From a bacterium (GTDB lineage Bacteria; T1Sed10-126): 22,542 nucleotides of DNA. Positions 9,183 through 16,069 of this stretch are shown here, one piece after another; within the stretch, counting starts at the first letter, position 1; every line of letters begins with the position of its first letter. The position numbers and the translations under genes are program-made. Location of the stretch: NCBI GenBank assembly GCA_003557545.1, contig PWOD01000197.1, positions 1-22,542 on the forward strand, read 5' to 3'. A model generated the notes under the pieces. It saw only the letters and a list, made by a program, of their open reading frames with translations. It made no database searches and was not told the DNA's origin.

Positions 9183-9527
9183 ATGAGCGATTTACAATCA
9201 CTCAGTGACGAAGAACTATACGATCAGATAGTTGATGAGATAGAAACAACGATGGAGATAAATATCGATAATCTTGAAATCGATGTGGAAGATGGTTTTG
9301 TAACCATCTGGGGCTCAGTCTCCAGCATTAAGGACAGCGAAGAGCTGGAAAAACTGCTGTTTGAGGGTCTGGGTCTGGAGGATGTAGATTTTGATGTGGT
9401 GATCGACGAGGGTATTCAACCACCCCCGGAAATTCTTGATGAACGAAATCGACCACACGACGAGTTCGATCTTTCTCCAGGCGATCCTGGTTTCGACGAG
9501 TTTGGTGAACCTCGCCGCCAGATCTAG
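9183..9527 (+). CDS. Small acidic BON-domain-like protein
   Basis: A 114-residue protein with a good promoter and a GGAGG-type ribosome site, so it is a real gene. Residues about 14-76 follow the BON pattern: a helix, a strand (NLEIDVEDGFVTIWGSV), a second helix (about 49-62) and a closing strand (VDFDVVID). The IDVEDGFVTIWGSV segment corresponds to the typical VxDGxVTLxGxV of BON domains. The tail is proline- and aspartate-rich. About 35 of 114 residues are Asp/Glu against six Lys/Arg. There is no signal peptide or membrane segment, so it is probably cytosolic. BON domains often bind phospholipid or polysaccharide at membranes; its role here is unknown. Its TAG stop overlaps the stop of the convergent yjbQ-like gene. 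Confidence 0.75.
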   Translation: MSDLQSLSDEELYDQIVDEIETTMEINIDNLEIDVEDGFVTIWGSVSSIKDSEELEKLLFEGLGLEDVDFDVVIDEGIQPPPEILDERNRPHDEFDLSPGDPGFDEFGEPRRQI

Positions 9528-9913
9528 GCGGGATAGAGCTTTACAGTGCGTCTCCTGGGACCATCCAGCTCAAGAAAAAATATTCCCTGCCAGCGACCCA
9601 GAGCCAGCCTGTTCCCTTCAACCGGAACCCATTGATGAGAACCCACAAGAATTGATTTAATATGTGCGGCTGAGTTCCCCTCAAAATGTCGGTAATCATT
9701 ATCAAAAGGTATCTGCCGGTTTATCTGGTCGATAAAATCTCTCATCACATCAGGGTCTGCTGCTTCATTAACGGTGATAGCGGCAGTTGTGTGGGGTACC
9801 CAGAGATTGATTCCAGTAACTGAATCAAACTCCTCCAGGGCCTTTTCAACCCGCCGGGTCAGATCGATAACTTCGACTTTACTACTGCTGTTTACCTCTA
9901 TACTAACCGGCAT
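9524..9913 (-). CDS. YjbQ/UPF0047 family protein
   Basis: A 129-residue protein matching the whole YjbQ (UPF0047, PF01894) family, whose usual length is 130-140. Diagnostic segments are VPHTTAAITVNEAADPDV near residues 39-56, HFEGNSAAHIKS near 76-87, and LGRWQGIFFLELDGPR near 105-120. The conserved histidines in the HTTAA and SAAH motifs are present. Some members have weak thiamine-phosphate synthase activity, but the physiological reaction is not settled, so no specific function is assigned. It follows the J-protein gene by 21 bases with its own GGGAGA ribosome site, so the two probably form an operon. No terminator can fit between its stop and the convergent BON-like gene. Confidence 0.9.
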   Translation of the reverse strand: MPVSIEVNSSSKVEVIDLTRRVEKALEEFDSVTGINLWVPHTTAAITVNEAADPDVMRDFIDQINRQIPFDNDYRHFEGNSAAHIKSILVGSHQWVPVEGNRLALGRWQGIFFLELDGPRRRTVKLYPA

Positions 9914-9934
9914 AGTAATTAAAATCTCCCACTA

Positions 9935-10633
9935 TTAGAAGTTTTTACGGACAAACTCCTGCTGTTCAGCAGTTAACCTGCCCGGTATTTTGACATCTAT
10001 CTCTACAATTAAATCGCGCCCCCGCCCACCCTTACCTGGAATCCGCTTTTTAGTGCCCGGTTGAATACCTGGTTCTAAACTGATTTTCAACAGTTCACCG
10101 GTGGGAGTATGAACCTTAAGCTTCCCACCAAGCAGTGCCAGTTTAAGCGGAATACGACGTTTTATCTCAACCCTGTTAGCATTAGTCCCTGTTGTCTGCT
10201 CCCGGGTTCTATAAGCGCCGCCGGACGAACCCCAGCTGTGACTGTTCTGACCCCCCCCGTTACCGCCAAAAATATCAGTAAAACTGAATCCACCACCACC
10301 GGTTGTTTGAGCTGATCTGCGAGAGCCGGTAACCTGCTGAAACAGATCGAAAAAATCAAACCCATCCGCATTAAACTGAAACCCGCTGCTTCCCGGGGCC
10401 TGGCCATACTGTCTGAATCTATCGTACTGTGCCTTTTTTTCTGGATCACCAAGAACGGCGTAGGCCTCACCAATCTGTTTAAATCGCTCTTCTGCATCCT
10501 CCGCATCAGACCTGTCAGGATGCCATTTCTGAGCAAGTTTTCGATAGGCTTTTTTTATCTCTTCCGGGGAAGCGTCCTCGCTCACTCCAAGTACTTTATA
10601 ATAATCCTTTTTAGTGTTCGTGGCTGACATCAT
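9935..10633 (-). CDS. Short DnaJ/CbpA-like J-domain co-chaperone
   Basis: A 232-residue J-protein. The J domain is at about 10-75, with the HPD motif at 38-40, which stimulates DnaK ATPase. A Gly/Phe-rich linker follows (about 80-145), and then one C-terminal beta domain (about 150-232) containing a [13 protein letters not shown] segment and ending [12 protein letters not shown]. There is no CxxCxGxG zinc finger, so it is not a canonical DnaJ. It is also shorter than CbpA (about 300 residues) because one of the two C-terminal substrate domains is missing. GGAGG lies 5 bases before the first of two consecutive ATG codons; either could be used. It is probably transcribed from an extended -10 promoter just upstream and followed by the yjbQ-like gene. 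Helping DnaK, and indirectly ClpB, is inferred. Confidence 0.9.
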   Translation of the reverse strand: MMSATNTKKDYYKVLGVSEDASPEEIKKAYRKLAQKWHPDRSDAEDAEERFKQIGEAYAVLGDPEKKAQYDRFRQYGQAPGSSGFQFNADGFDFFDLFQQVTGSRRSAQTTGGGGFSFTDIFGGNGGGQNSHSWGSSGGAYRTREQTTGTNANRVEIKRRIPLKLALLGGKLKVHTPTGELLKISLEPGIQPGTKKRIPGKGGRGRDLIVEIDVKIPGRLTAEQQEFVRKNF

Positions 10634-10663
10634 ATCTACCTCCGTTAGTAATTATCTCCTATA

Positions 10664-10672
10664 AGTATAACA
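10664..10672 (-). promoter_or_regulatory. Extended -10 promoter of the J-protein operon
   Basis: On the minus strand TGTTATACT fits the extended -10 pattern TGnTATAAT and lies about 30 bases before the start codon. No good -35 is present at 17 bases, as is usual for extended -10 promoters. Confidence 0.5.
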
Positions 10673-10827
10673 GAAGCTACCCGGCTATTTATTCCACAGA
10701 CCCGGGCAAACCTGGCTGTCCAACCAGATTTTTTTGCCGTCTTATTATCTTACATCTCAATAGAGAACAACCAAATTAAACAGACTAACTCAATTCAACT
10801 CCAGCCTCGAGCGAAACCGGAAGAAGC

Positions 10828-10856
10828 AAGACAAATCATTACAACTGTTTTATAAT
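10828..10856 (+). promoter_or_regulatory. Candidate promoter of the moaD operon
   Basis: AAGACA (-35, 10828-10833), a 17-base spacer and a perfect TATAAT (-10, 10851-10856) lie about 48 bases before the preferred moaD start. Confidence 0.6.
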
Positions 10857-10903
10857 TACGACTCTGAACAACTAATATTTAACTATTCTGAATGGTGAGA
10901 ACT

Positions 10904-11161
10904 ATGCATCAAACAGTTCATCTGCGGTATTTTGCCGGCCTTCGTGAAACTCTTGGTGTTGAGGGCGAAGAGTTCAAACTGCCCCGGACACCAATAACTT
11001 TAAACCGGCTGCGCGAACTTCTTCTGGAACAGTATCCCGAAATCGCACCACAACTTAAAAGCTCAGCGGTAGCTGTTAACCTGGAGCTTACCTCGCAGCC
11101 CGACAGTCAAATCAATCCAGGCGATGAAGTAGCCTTTATGCCCCCGGTTGGAGGCGGTTAA
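10904..11161 (+). CDS. moaD: Molybdopterin synthase sulfur-carrier subunit MoaD
   Basis: An 85-residue ubiquitin-fold protein of the MoaD/ThiS type. It begins with HLRYFAGLRETLG and ends PPVGGG, the C-terminal Gly-Gly that is adenylated and converted to a thiocarboxylate to donate sulfur to precursor Z (cPMP). An in-frame ATG 12 bases upstream (10892) has no ribosome site. The ATG at 10904 is preceded by GGTGAG, so the shorter form is preferred. It is the first gene of the moaD-moaE-moaB cluster; the coding end overlaps or abuts the start of moaE, consistent with the two subunits being made together. moaA, moaC, moeA and the activating MoeB are not in the window. Confidence 0.92.
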   Translation: MHQTVHLRYFAGLRETLGVEGEEFKLPRTPITLNRLRELLLEQYPEIAPQLKSSAVAVNLELTSQPDSQINPGDEVAFMPPVGGG

Positions 11162-11612
11162 GCTGAACTTTTCTGAAGATCAGCTTCCATTCATCAAGCT
11201 ATTCCCACCCGGTCAACTACCACAAATTAACCAGCTGACAGAGCTTGTTACAACAGCTGAAACAGGGGCAGTTGTAAGTTTCACCGGCACAGTCCGGGCC
11301 AGCTCTGGAAATAAACCGGTAACCCACCTTTATTATGAAGCCTACCCCGAATTACTTATCCCCCTTGCTCGACGGATTATTGATAAAATTGCCAGAAAGC
11401 TTGGTGCCAAAGAAAGATTTAACGTCGCCTGTGCCTTCCAGACCGGCAAAGTGCAAATCCAACAGCCCAGCACTCTAATTGCCGTGGCCACTCCCCATCG
11501 CCAGGCAGCTTTCCAGGGCTGTAGCCAGCTGCTCAATCAGTTTAAATTACAGCTGCCAATCTGGAAAAAAGAATATTATACGGATGGGAGCTCCTGGATT
11601 GTCAACAATTAA
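11148..11612 (+). CDS. moaE: Molybdopterin synthase catalytic subunit MoaE
   Basis: About 150 residues matching MoaE. It contains SFTGTVR, LYYEAYPE, an HRQAAF segment and the C-terminal IWKKEYY with the lysines that form the active site next to the MoaD tail. Together with MoaD it inserts two sulfurs into cPMP to make molybdopterin. The start is uncertain: no ATG or GTG occurs in frame near the beginning. TTG at 11148, used here, overlaps moaD but lacks a ribosome site. A GGAGG at 11150-11154 (inside the moaD end) is 8 bases before an in-frame CTG at 11163. The end overlaps the moaB start by 29 bases. Confidence 0.92.
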   Translation: MEAVKLNFSEDQLPFIKLFPPGQLPQINQLTELVTTAETGAVVSFTGTVRASSGNKPVTHLYYEAYPELLIPLARRIIDKIARKLGAKERFNVACAFQTGKVQIQQPSTLIAVATPHRQAAFQGCSQLLNQFKLQLPIWKKEYYTDGSSWIVNN

Positions 11613-12087
11613 ACCGGAAAATATTGGGATCTATCTGCTAACTATCAGTGATACCAGAACCAAATCAACAGATGTTTCCGGGAAAACACTGCGCGAAAAA
11701 ATCACCAGTTCAGCTTTTCCCTGTATCGGCCATCAGATTATTCGTGAAAACTCCGGGGAAATTCTACAATCAGTCCAAACTCTACTGAAGCAACCGGAAA
11801 TCAGGGTTATAATTAGCTCTGGTGGAACAGGGTTGGGCAAACGTGATATCACAATTGAAGAGCTGGCTCCCCTGTTCGACCGGGAACTAAAAGGGTTCGG
11901 GGAGCTGTTTAGAATGCTCAGCTATCAACAGGTTGCTGCACGCTGTCTGCTGAGCCGGGCGACCGCCGGACTGGTGAACGATAAAATGTTATTTATCTTA
12001 CCCGGTTCACCGGCCGCTGTTGAACTGGCAGTTGACAAACTTATTCTACCGGTTTTACTCCATATGTTCGAAGTAATTGAAAAATAA
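11584..12087 (+). CDS. moaB: MoaB/MogA-type molybdopterin adenylyltransferase
   Basis: About 167 residues of the MoCF_biosynth (MoaB/MogA) family. Family motifs are the N-terminal LLTISDTRT, the SSGGTGLGKRDITIE loop that binds molybdopterin, GFGELFRMLSYQQ, and RATAGLVNDKMLFILPGSPAAV. It activates molybdopterin by adenylation before molybdenum insertion. Three reading-frame starts are possible. An upstream extension into moaE is unlikely. ATG 11584 is used here and overlaps moaE by 29 bases, but TTG 11599 has the better ribosome site (GGGAG 8 bases upstream). This is the third Moco gene in a row. Confidence 0.9.
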   Translation: MGAPGLSTIKPENIGIYLLTISDTRTKSTDVSGKTLREKITSSAFPCIGHQIIRENSGEILQSVQTLLKQPEIRVIISSGGTGLGKRDITIEELAPLFDRELKGFGELFRMLSYQQVAARCLLSRATAGLVNDKMLFILPGSPAAVELAVDKLILPVLLHMFEVIEK

Positions 12088-12116
12088 ATAATCTTATCAG
12101 GTCAGGATTGATTAAG

Positions 12117-13523
12117 ATGGAAATCACTTTCGCCGGGGCCACCGGCACCGTTACAGGATCAAAATTTTTACTCCGTTCCAACAGTCAAACAGTATTACTT
12201 GACTGTGGACTATACCAGGGATATAAACATCTTCGCCGACGCAACTGGGCAGAACTCCCCTTTGAAATCGACAGTATCGATGCCGTGGTCCTGTCACACG
12301 CCCACATCGATCACAGTGGATATCTGCCAAGACTGGTAAAATCAGGTTATACAGGACCAATCTATTGTACTGAATCAACCCTTCATCTCTGTAATATCCT
12401 GCTGCCTGATAGCGGCCGAATACAGGAGGAGGACGCAAACTATGCCAATAAAAAAGGCTTCTCTATTCACGATCCAGCACGACCTTTATACAGCGAAGAC
12501 GATGCTCGCAAGGCCCTTACCCAGTTCAAATCCTGTCAATTCAATCAAACGATCGAACTGACCAAGGACTTCCGGGTAAATTTCCGACCGGCCGGACATA
12601 TAATTGGTGCGGCCATGACCGAAATTACCGATGGAACCAACCAACTGCTTTTTTCCGGTGATCTTGGTCGACCGGATGATCCACTGCTTTATCCCCCGGA
12701 GAACCAGCTAAACCCAGATCTACTGATTCTTGAATCAACCTATGGCAACCGGCTCCATTCACCGGTTGATCCCCAGCAGAAACTCGGCGAACTGGTCAAC
12801 CAGACCGTTGAGAACAACGGAACAGTTTTGATTCCCTCCTTTGCAGTGGGACGTGCCCAGGTACTTGCCTTCTTTCTTCACAGGTTGAAAGAATCCGGAA
12901 CAATTCCCGATCTCCCCATCTATATGGACAGTCCGATGGCCGCCCGGGCGACTAAGATATTCAACCAGAACCCGGCTCTTCATCGACTCGACGAAGCTAC
13001 CTGTCGAGCACTTGATGAAACAATCACCTTCACCAACAGTGTCGAACAATCAAAACAGATAAATCGACAGACCGGACCTAAAATCATTATTTCAGCCAGT
13101 GGTATGGCGACCGGAGGACGAGTTTTACACCATCTAAAAGTCTACGCTCCGCACAAGGAAAATCTCATTTTATTTGTCGGGTACCAGGCCCCCGGTACGC
13201 GGGGAGCAAAGATTTTGGCGGGTAACCCCTCAGTTAAGATTCATGGATACTATAGTCCGATGAGAGCCCGTATTGAAAAATTGGACAATATCTCGGCCCA
13301 TGCTGACCATCAAGAAATAATCGCCTGGTTAGAAACTTTCAAAGCAGCACCTGAGAAGACCTATCTGGTCCATGGGTCTCCCGATTCACTCGATCGCTTT
13401 CGCCTTAAAATTGAGGATAAACTGGGCTGGGACTGTCAGGTCCCTGAATATCTCGGAAAAGTCACCCTGGATAATCAGCAGGCCAGCTACAGACCACCGG
13501 AAATTCCACGAATACATGTCTGA
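12117..13523 (+). CDS. MBL-fold beta-CASP RNase-like protein (COG1236 type)
   Basis: A 468-residue metallo-beta-lactamase/beta-CASP protein with a C-terminal RNA-specificity domain. The N-terminus ITFAGATGTVTGS is typical. The zinc motif HAHIDH has H61, H63, D65 and H66; later metal ligands are in RPAGHIIGA and FSGDLG. The beta-CASP part has PSFAVGRAQ and ISASGMATGGRVLHHL, and the C-terminus has DNISAHADHQE and TYLVHG. Relatives are CPSF-73-like RNA nucleases in prokaryotes; the length fits. ATG 12117 is preferred because homologues begin M-x-I-T-F; a TTG at 12108 would add three residues. It follows moaB by 29 bases, so it is likely in the same operon, although no known link to Moco exists. 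Cytosolic. Confidence 0.9.
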   Translation: MEITFAGATGTVTGSKFLLRSNSQTVLLDCGLYQGYKHLRRRNWAELPFEIDSIDAVVLSHAHIDHSGYLPRLVKSGYTGPIYCTESTLHLCNILLPDSGRIQEEDANYANKKGFSIHDPARPLYSEDDARKALTQFKSCQFNQTIELTKDFRVNFRPAGHIIGAAMTEITDGTNQLLFSGDLGRPDDPLLYPPENQLNPDLLILESTYGNRLHSPVDPQQKLGELVNQTVENNGTVLIPSFAVGRAQVLAFFLHRLKESGTIPDLPIYMDSPMAARATKIFNQNPALHRLDEATCRALDETITFTNSVEQSKQINRQTGPKIIISASGMATGGRVLHHLKVYAPHKENLILFVGYQAPGTRGAKILAGNPSVKIHGYYSPMRARIEKLDNISAHADHQEIIAWLETFKAAPEKTYLVHGSPDSLDRFRLKIEDKLGWDCQVPEYLGKVTLDNQQASYRPPEIPRIHV

Positions 13524-13574
13524 CTTAACCAATCATCTGGAGCAACATCTAATTCTTACCCAAAGGTGAATAGA

Positions 13575-14654
13575 ATGAAATTTTTCAACAAAATAAATTA
13601 TTTGGCTATTGTTTTAATAATTGTTTCAGCCACACTATTTCCTGCTGCCTGCACCGCCGACTCAGAACCCCCGATAACCTTAACCAGACAACCCGCCGAA
13701 GCTGTAAATGCACAAGTTATAGCCAACGACGACTATCTTGACCAGTTGCTGAAAATGATTCGAACGGCGGAGGAGTCGTTACACCTGGCACAGCTTTATT
13801 TTAACGATGATGGTGCGGTAAGATGGATCATCAATGAGTTAGAAGAAGCGGCCGACCGGGGAGTTAACATAACCGGAATAGTCAATCGAGACGATCCCCA
13901 GGATTTTATGAGCATGCAGGGTGTCCAACAGCTCCAGGAAGCCGGGGCTAATATCAACTGGGCCAGCCGCGAGGGTTATGGAAAGCTCCACGCGAAGCTT
14001 GTGGTTGCCGATGTTGAGCGGGTTCTTGTCGGCTCAACCAACTGGAGCGCCATGTCGATCTTCAACAACAACGAACTCAATCTCTACGTCGAACACCCAG
14101 GTATCGGCTATAGTTATGTCAACTGGATCGAACGACTCTTCCTTAATCCAACCACTGACCCCGATATCACCCCCCTGGCAACCGCTAAATTTAAACCGGT
14201 CTTTGACCGGCAGCTCCCCCAAAAAATCAAACAGATGCTGGAAAAGGCAGAGGAAAAAATTTGGCTGGGTCTTTACGTTTACCGCACCTATTTTGCTAAT
14301 GATGAGGATGATCAATCAACCGTCGGAAAAGTTTCACAATTACTGGCTGAAGCCCATCGGCGGGGGCTCGACCTACGGATTATGCTAGATGAAAGCGACT
14401 ACCAGGAGTTTATTAATCAGATTAATTCAGAAACCATCAACTGGTTCAAAGAACAGGGAGTTGAAGTTCGACAGACTCCTAAAGAGACAATCTCCCACTG
14501 GAAACTGTTAATAGTTGATGATGCCGCCCTGGTAAGCTCAATGAACTGGGGATTCAGCGGTTTTAAAAGCCATGCTGAAGCTGGCCTGTGGACAGCAGAT
14601 TCAAACCTTGTCACTGAGTTAAAATACTATTTTTCGAACCTCTGGGACCCTTAA
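13575..14654 (+). CDS. Exported phospholipase D-like protein with two HKD motifs
   Basis: A 359-residue protein with an N-terminal signal (hydrophobic residues about 9-22, then FPAAC at 22-26) and two phospholipase D halves. HKD1 is H139-K141-D146 (HAKLVVAD) followed by GSTNWS; HKD2 is H308-K310-D315 (HWKLLIVD) followed by SSMNWG. Both catalytic His/Lys pairs are intact, so a phosphodiesterase active site is expected. The family includes nucleases, phospholipases and cardiolipin synthases; the substrate cannot be told from sequence. Cys26 could be a lipoprotein site, but Pro at -3 is atypical. ATG 13575 is chosen because AGGTGA sits 5 bases upstream; an in-frame GTG at 13566 is less likely. 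It lies 51 bases after the RNase-like gene and is the probable last gene of the operon. Confidence 0.88.
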   Translation: MKFFNKINYLAIVLIIVSATLFPAACTADSEPPITLTRQPAEAVNAQVIANDDYLDQLLKMIRTAEESLHLAQLYFNDDGAVRWIINELEEAADRGVNITGIVNRDDPQDFMSMQGVQQLQEAGANINWASREGYGKLHAKLVVADVERVLVGSTNWSAMSIFNNNELNLYVEHPGIGYSYVNWIERLFLNPTTDPDITPLATAKFKPVFDRQLPQKIKQMLEKAEEKIWLGLYVYRTYFANDEDDQSTVGKVSQLLAEAHRRGLDLRIMLDESDYQEFINQINSETINWFKEQGVEVRQTPKETISHWKLLIVDDAALVSSMNWGFSGFKSHAEAGLWTADSNLVTELKYYFSNLWDP

Positions 14655-14767
14655 ACCCAGCGGAAAATCGACTGAACTATTTGACCTTTAACTAACAACC
14701 AGATAGCTCTAAGATTTACCCCATTAACTCTATACTCTCAAAAGGACAGCTCTTTACTTTGAGCAGC

Positions 14768-16069
14768 CTAAGGGGCGGCTAACTGATCCAGCGCATAGCG
14801 AGCATAGTCATTGCCAGGTTCGATCTCCAGTACCCTTTCAAACCACTCTATCGCCGCCTCAAAATTACCCTGTCGCTGTCGGGTCACACCGAGCCAGTTT
14901 AAGTTGTTCGTATCCTCGGGAAAATATTCATAACCCTCCAGAAATATTTCATAGGCCAGCCCATAATTACCGGCTTCAAACTGTTCAACAGCCTCGGCCC
15001 GGCGACTTTCCCAATCATAAATCTCTTCCTCTGGCTCCTCGACCTCATCAACTTCAACCATCACCGGCGGTGCCACATCGGCCACCGGCCGTTCAGGAGT
15101 TCCTAACCGGTAGTTAAAAGCCACCTGATGCAGATCACCAAAAACACCATAGGGAATATATGCATAATCAAGCCCAATATTTTCCCCGAAAGCAAAACCG
15201 AAACCGGCCGTTAAACCATTATCGATATCACCAAGATTACCATCATAACCAAGCCGCAGAGCGACCTCATCAGTTAGATCATATTCCATCCCCAACTTTA
15301 ATCCCAACTCGCTGCTGTTGATTAAATATTCAAAATCAAGGTGGGTCCGAAGGGCAACATCAAGCAACGTATAAAAATCTACTGTAACCCCGCCACGGGT
15401 AAGAAAGGGTAGATCTTCACTACGATCACCAAACTCAATTCCGGGGCCGAAATTTGCCGCCATTATCCCCAGCGATATCGGCAGATCCGGATTGGGAGAA
15501 TGGTATTGAAATCCCAGATCAAGCGCCCGACCGTTAGCAGTTGTTCCATCAATATTAAGATGGATCAATTTTACTGAAGCACCCCAGGCCCAGCTGCCAA
15601 TCCGCTCCCCATAGCCTACCGTTCCAACCAGATCAAAATCACTGAACTTGCCGGTTTTAACCAGCTGTTTATTAATCAACTCCATCCGGTCCAGAGAACC
15701 ATAACTTAAGTATCTCAGTCCCCCGCCCAATCTTCCCCTCACAAGATTATGATTATAATCCAGGTTGCCATAACCAATGTCCTCGACAATCTGTTGATAG
15801 GTAAACTTCAGGTCCCGCTGCGGTCCATAAGCCAATCCAGCCGGATTATAATGGAGAGAAGGGGCACCACTAACGGAGGCAACCCCCGCCCCACCCATGG
15901 CCGGATGAATAGCTCCAGAACCAAACAACAGCACTTCGGCCGCAGTCTGCCCTGCATCTCCAGCAGCCAGCGGTAAAACAGTTAACAGGCAGAAGCCGAT
16001 CACTGCAACAACCACAGTTATTTTTTGGCAAACCTCTGATACGTCCTTAATAAATTGATTTAATCCCAT
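14768..16069 (-). CDS. PorV/PorQ-like outer-membrane barrel protein with C-terminal TPRs
   Basis: A 433-residue protein. A signal peptide (hydrophobic residues about 18-34, cleavage near LAA|GDAG) is followed by a barrel-like region rich in alternating Gly/aromatic strands (about 50-330). It opens with GSGAIHPAMGGAGVASV and HYNPAGLAY, the hallmark of the PorV/PorQ (UPF0164) family. An acidic linker (about 335-350) leads to two TPR-like units, ending FERVLEIEPGNDYARYALDQL. PorV is an outer-membrane shuttle of the type IX secretion system; this homologue may act in surface export or anchoring, but no other T9SS gene is visible. Its ATG lies inside the end of the upstream surface-protein gene (ATGGGATTAA, 10-base overlap), so the two are probably translated in coupling. 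The TPR extension is not part of classic PorV. Confidence 0.82.
   Translation of the reverse strand: MGLNQFIKDVSEVCQKITVVVAVIGFCLLTVLPLAAGDAGQTAAEVLLFGSGAIHPAMGGAGVASVSGAPSLHYNPAGLAYGPQRDLKFTYQQIVEDIGYGNLDYNHNLVRGRLGGGLRYLSYGSLDRMELINKQLVKTGKFSDFDLVGTVGYGERIGSWAWGASVKLIHLNIDGTTANGRALDLGFQYHSPNPDLPISLGIMAANFGPGIEFGDRSEDLPFLTRGGVTVDFYTLLDVALRTHLDFEYLINSSELGLKLGMEYDLTDEVALRLGYDGNLGDIDNGLTAGFGFAFGENIGLDYAYIPYGVFGDLHQVAFNYRLGTPERPVADVAPPVMVEVDEVEEPEEEIYDWESRRAEAVEQFEAGNYGLAYEIFLEGYEYFPEDTNNLNWLGVTRQRQGNFEAAIEWFERVLEIEPGNDYARYALDQLAAP

Noticed and set aside
9524-9913. Naming the YjbQ protein a thiamine-phosphate synthase
   Set aside because: That activity is weak and secondary in studied members, and no thiamine genes are nearby.
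10712-10735. CTGG/CCAG hairpin followed by seven T residues on the plus strand, terminator-like
   Set aside because: The stem is only four pairs and no plus-strand gene ends here; it lies upstream of divergent promoters.
13575-13660. Lipoprotein signal (FPAAC) on the HKD protein
   Set aside because: Pro at position -3 is atypical for a lipobox, so I only call it exported and leave lipidation open.
14737-14763. CTCAAA/TTTGAG inverted repeat between the convergent HKD and PorV-like genes as a bidirectional terminator
   Set aside because: The stem is AT-rich with a 15-base loop and no T run follows on either strand.
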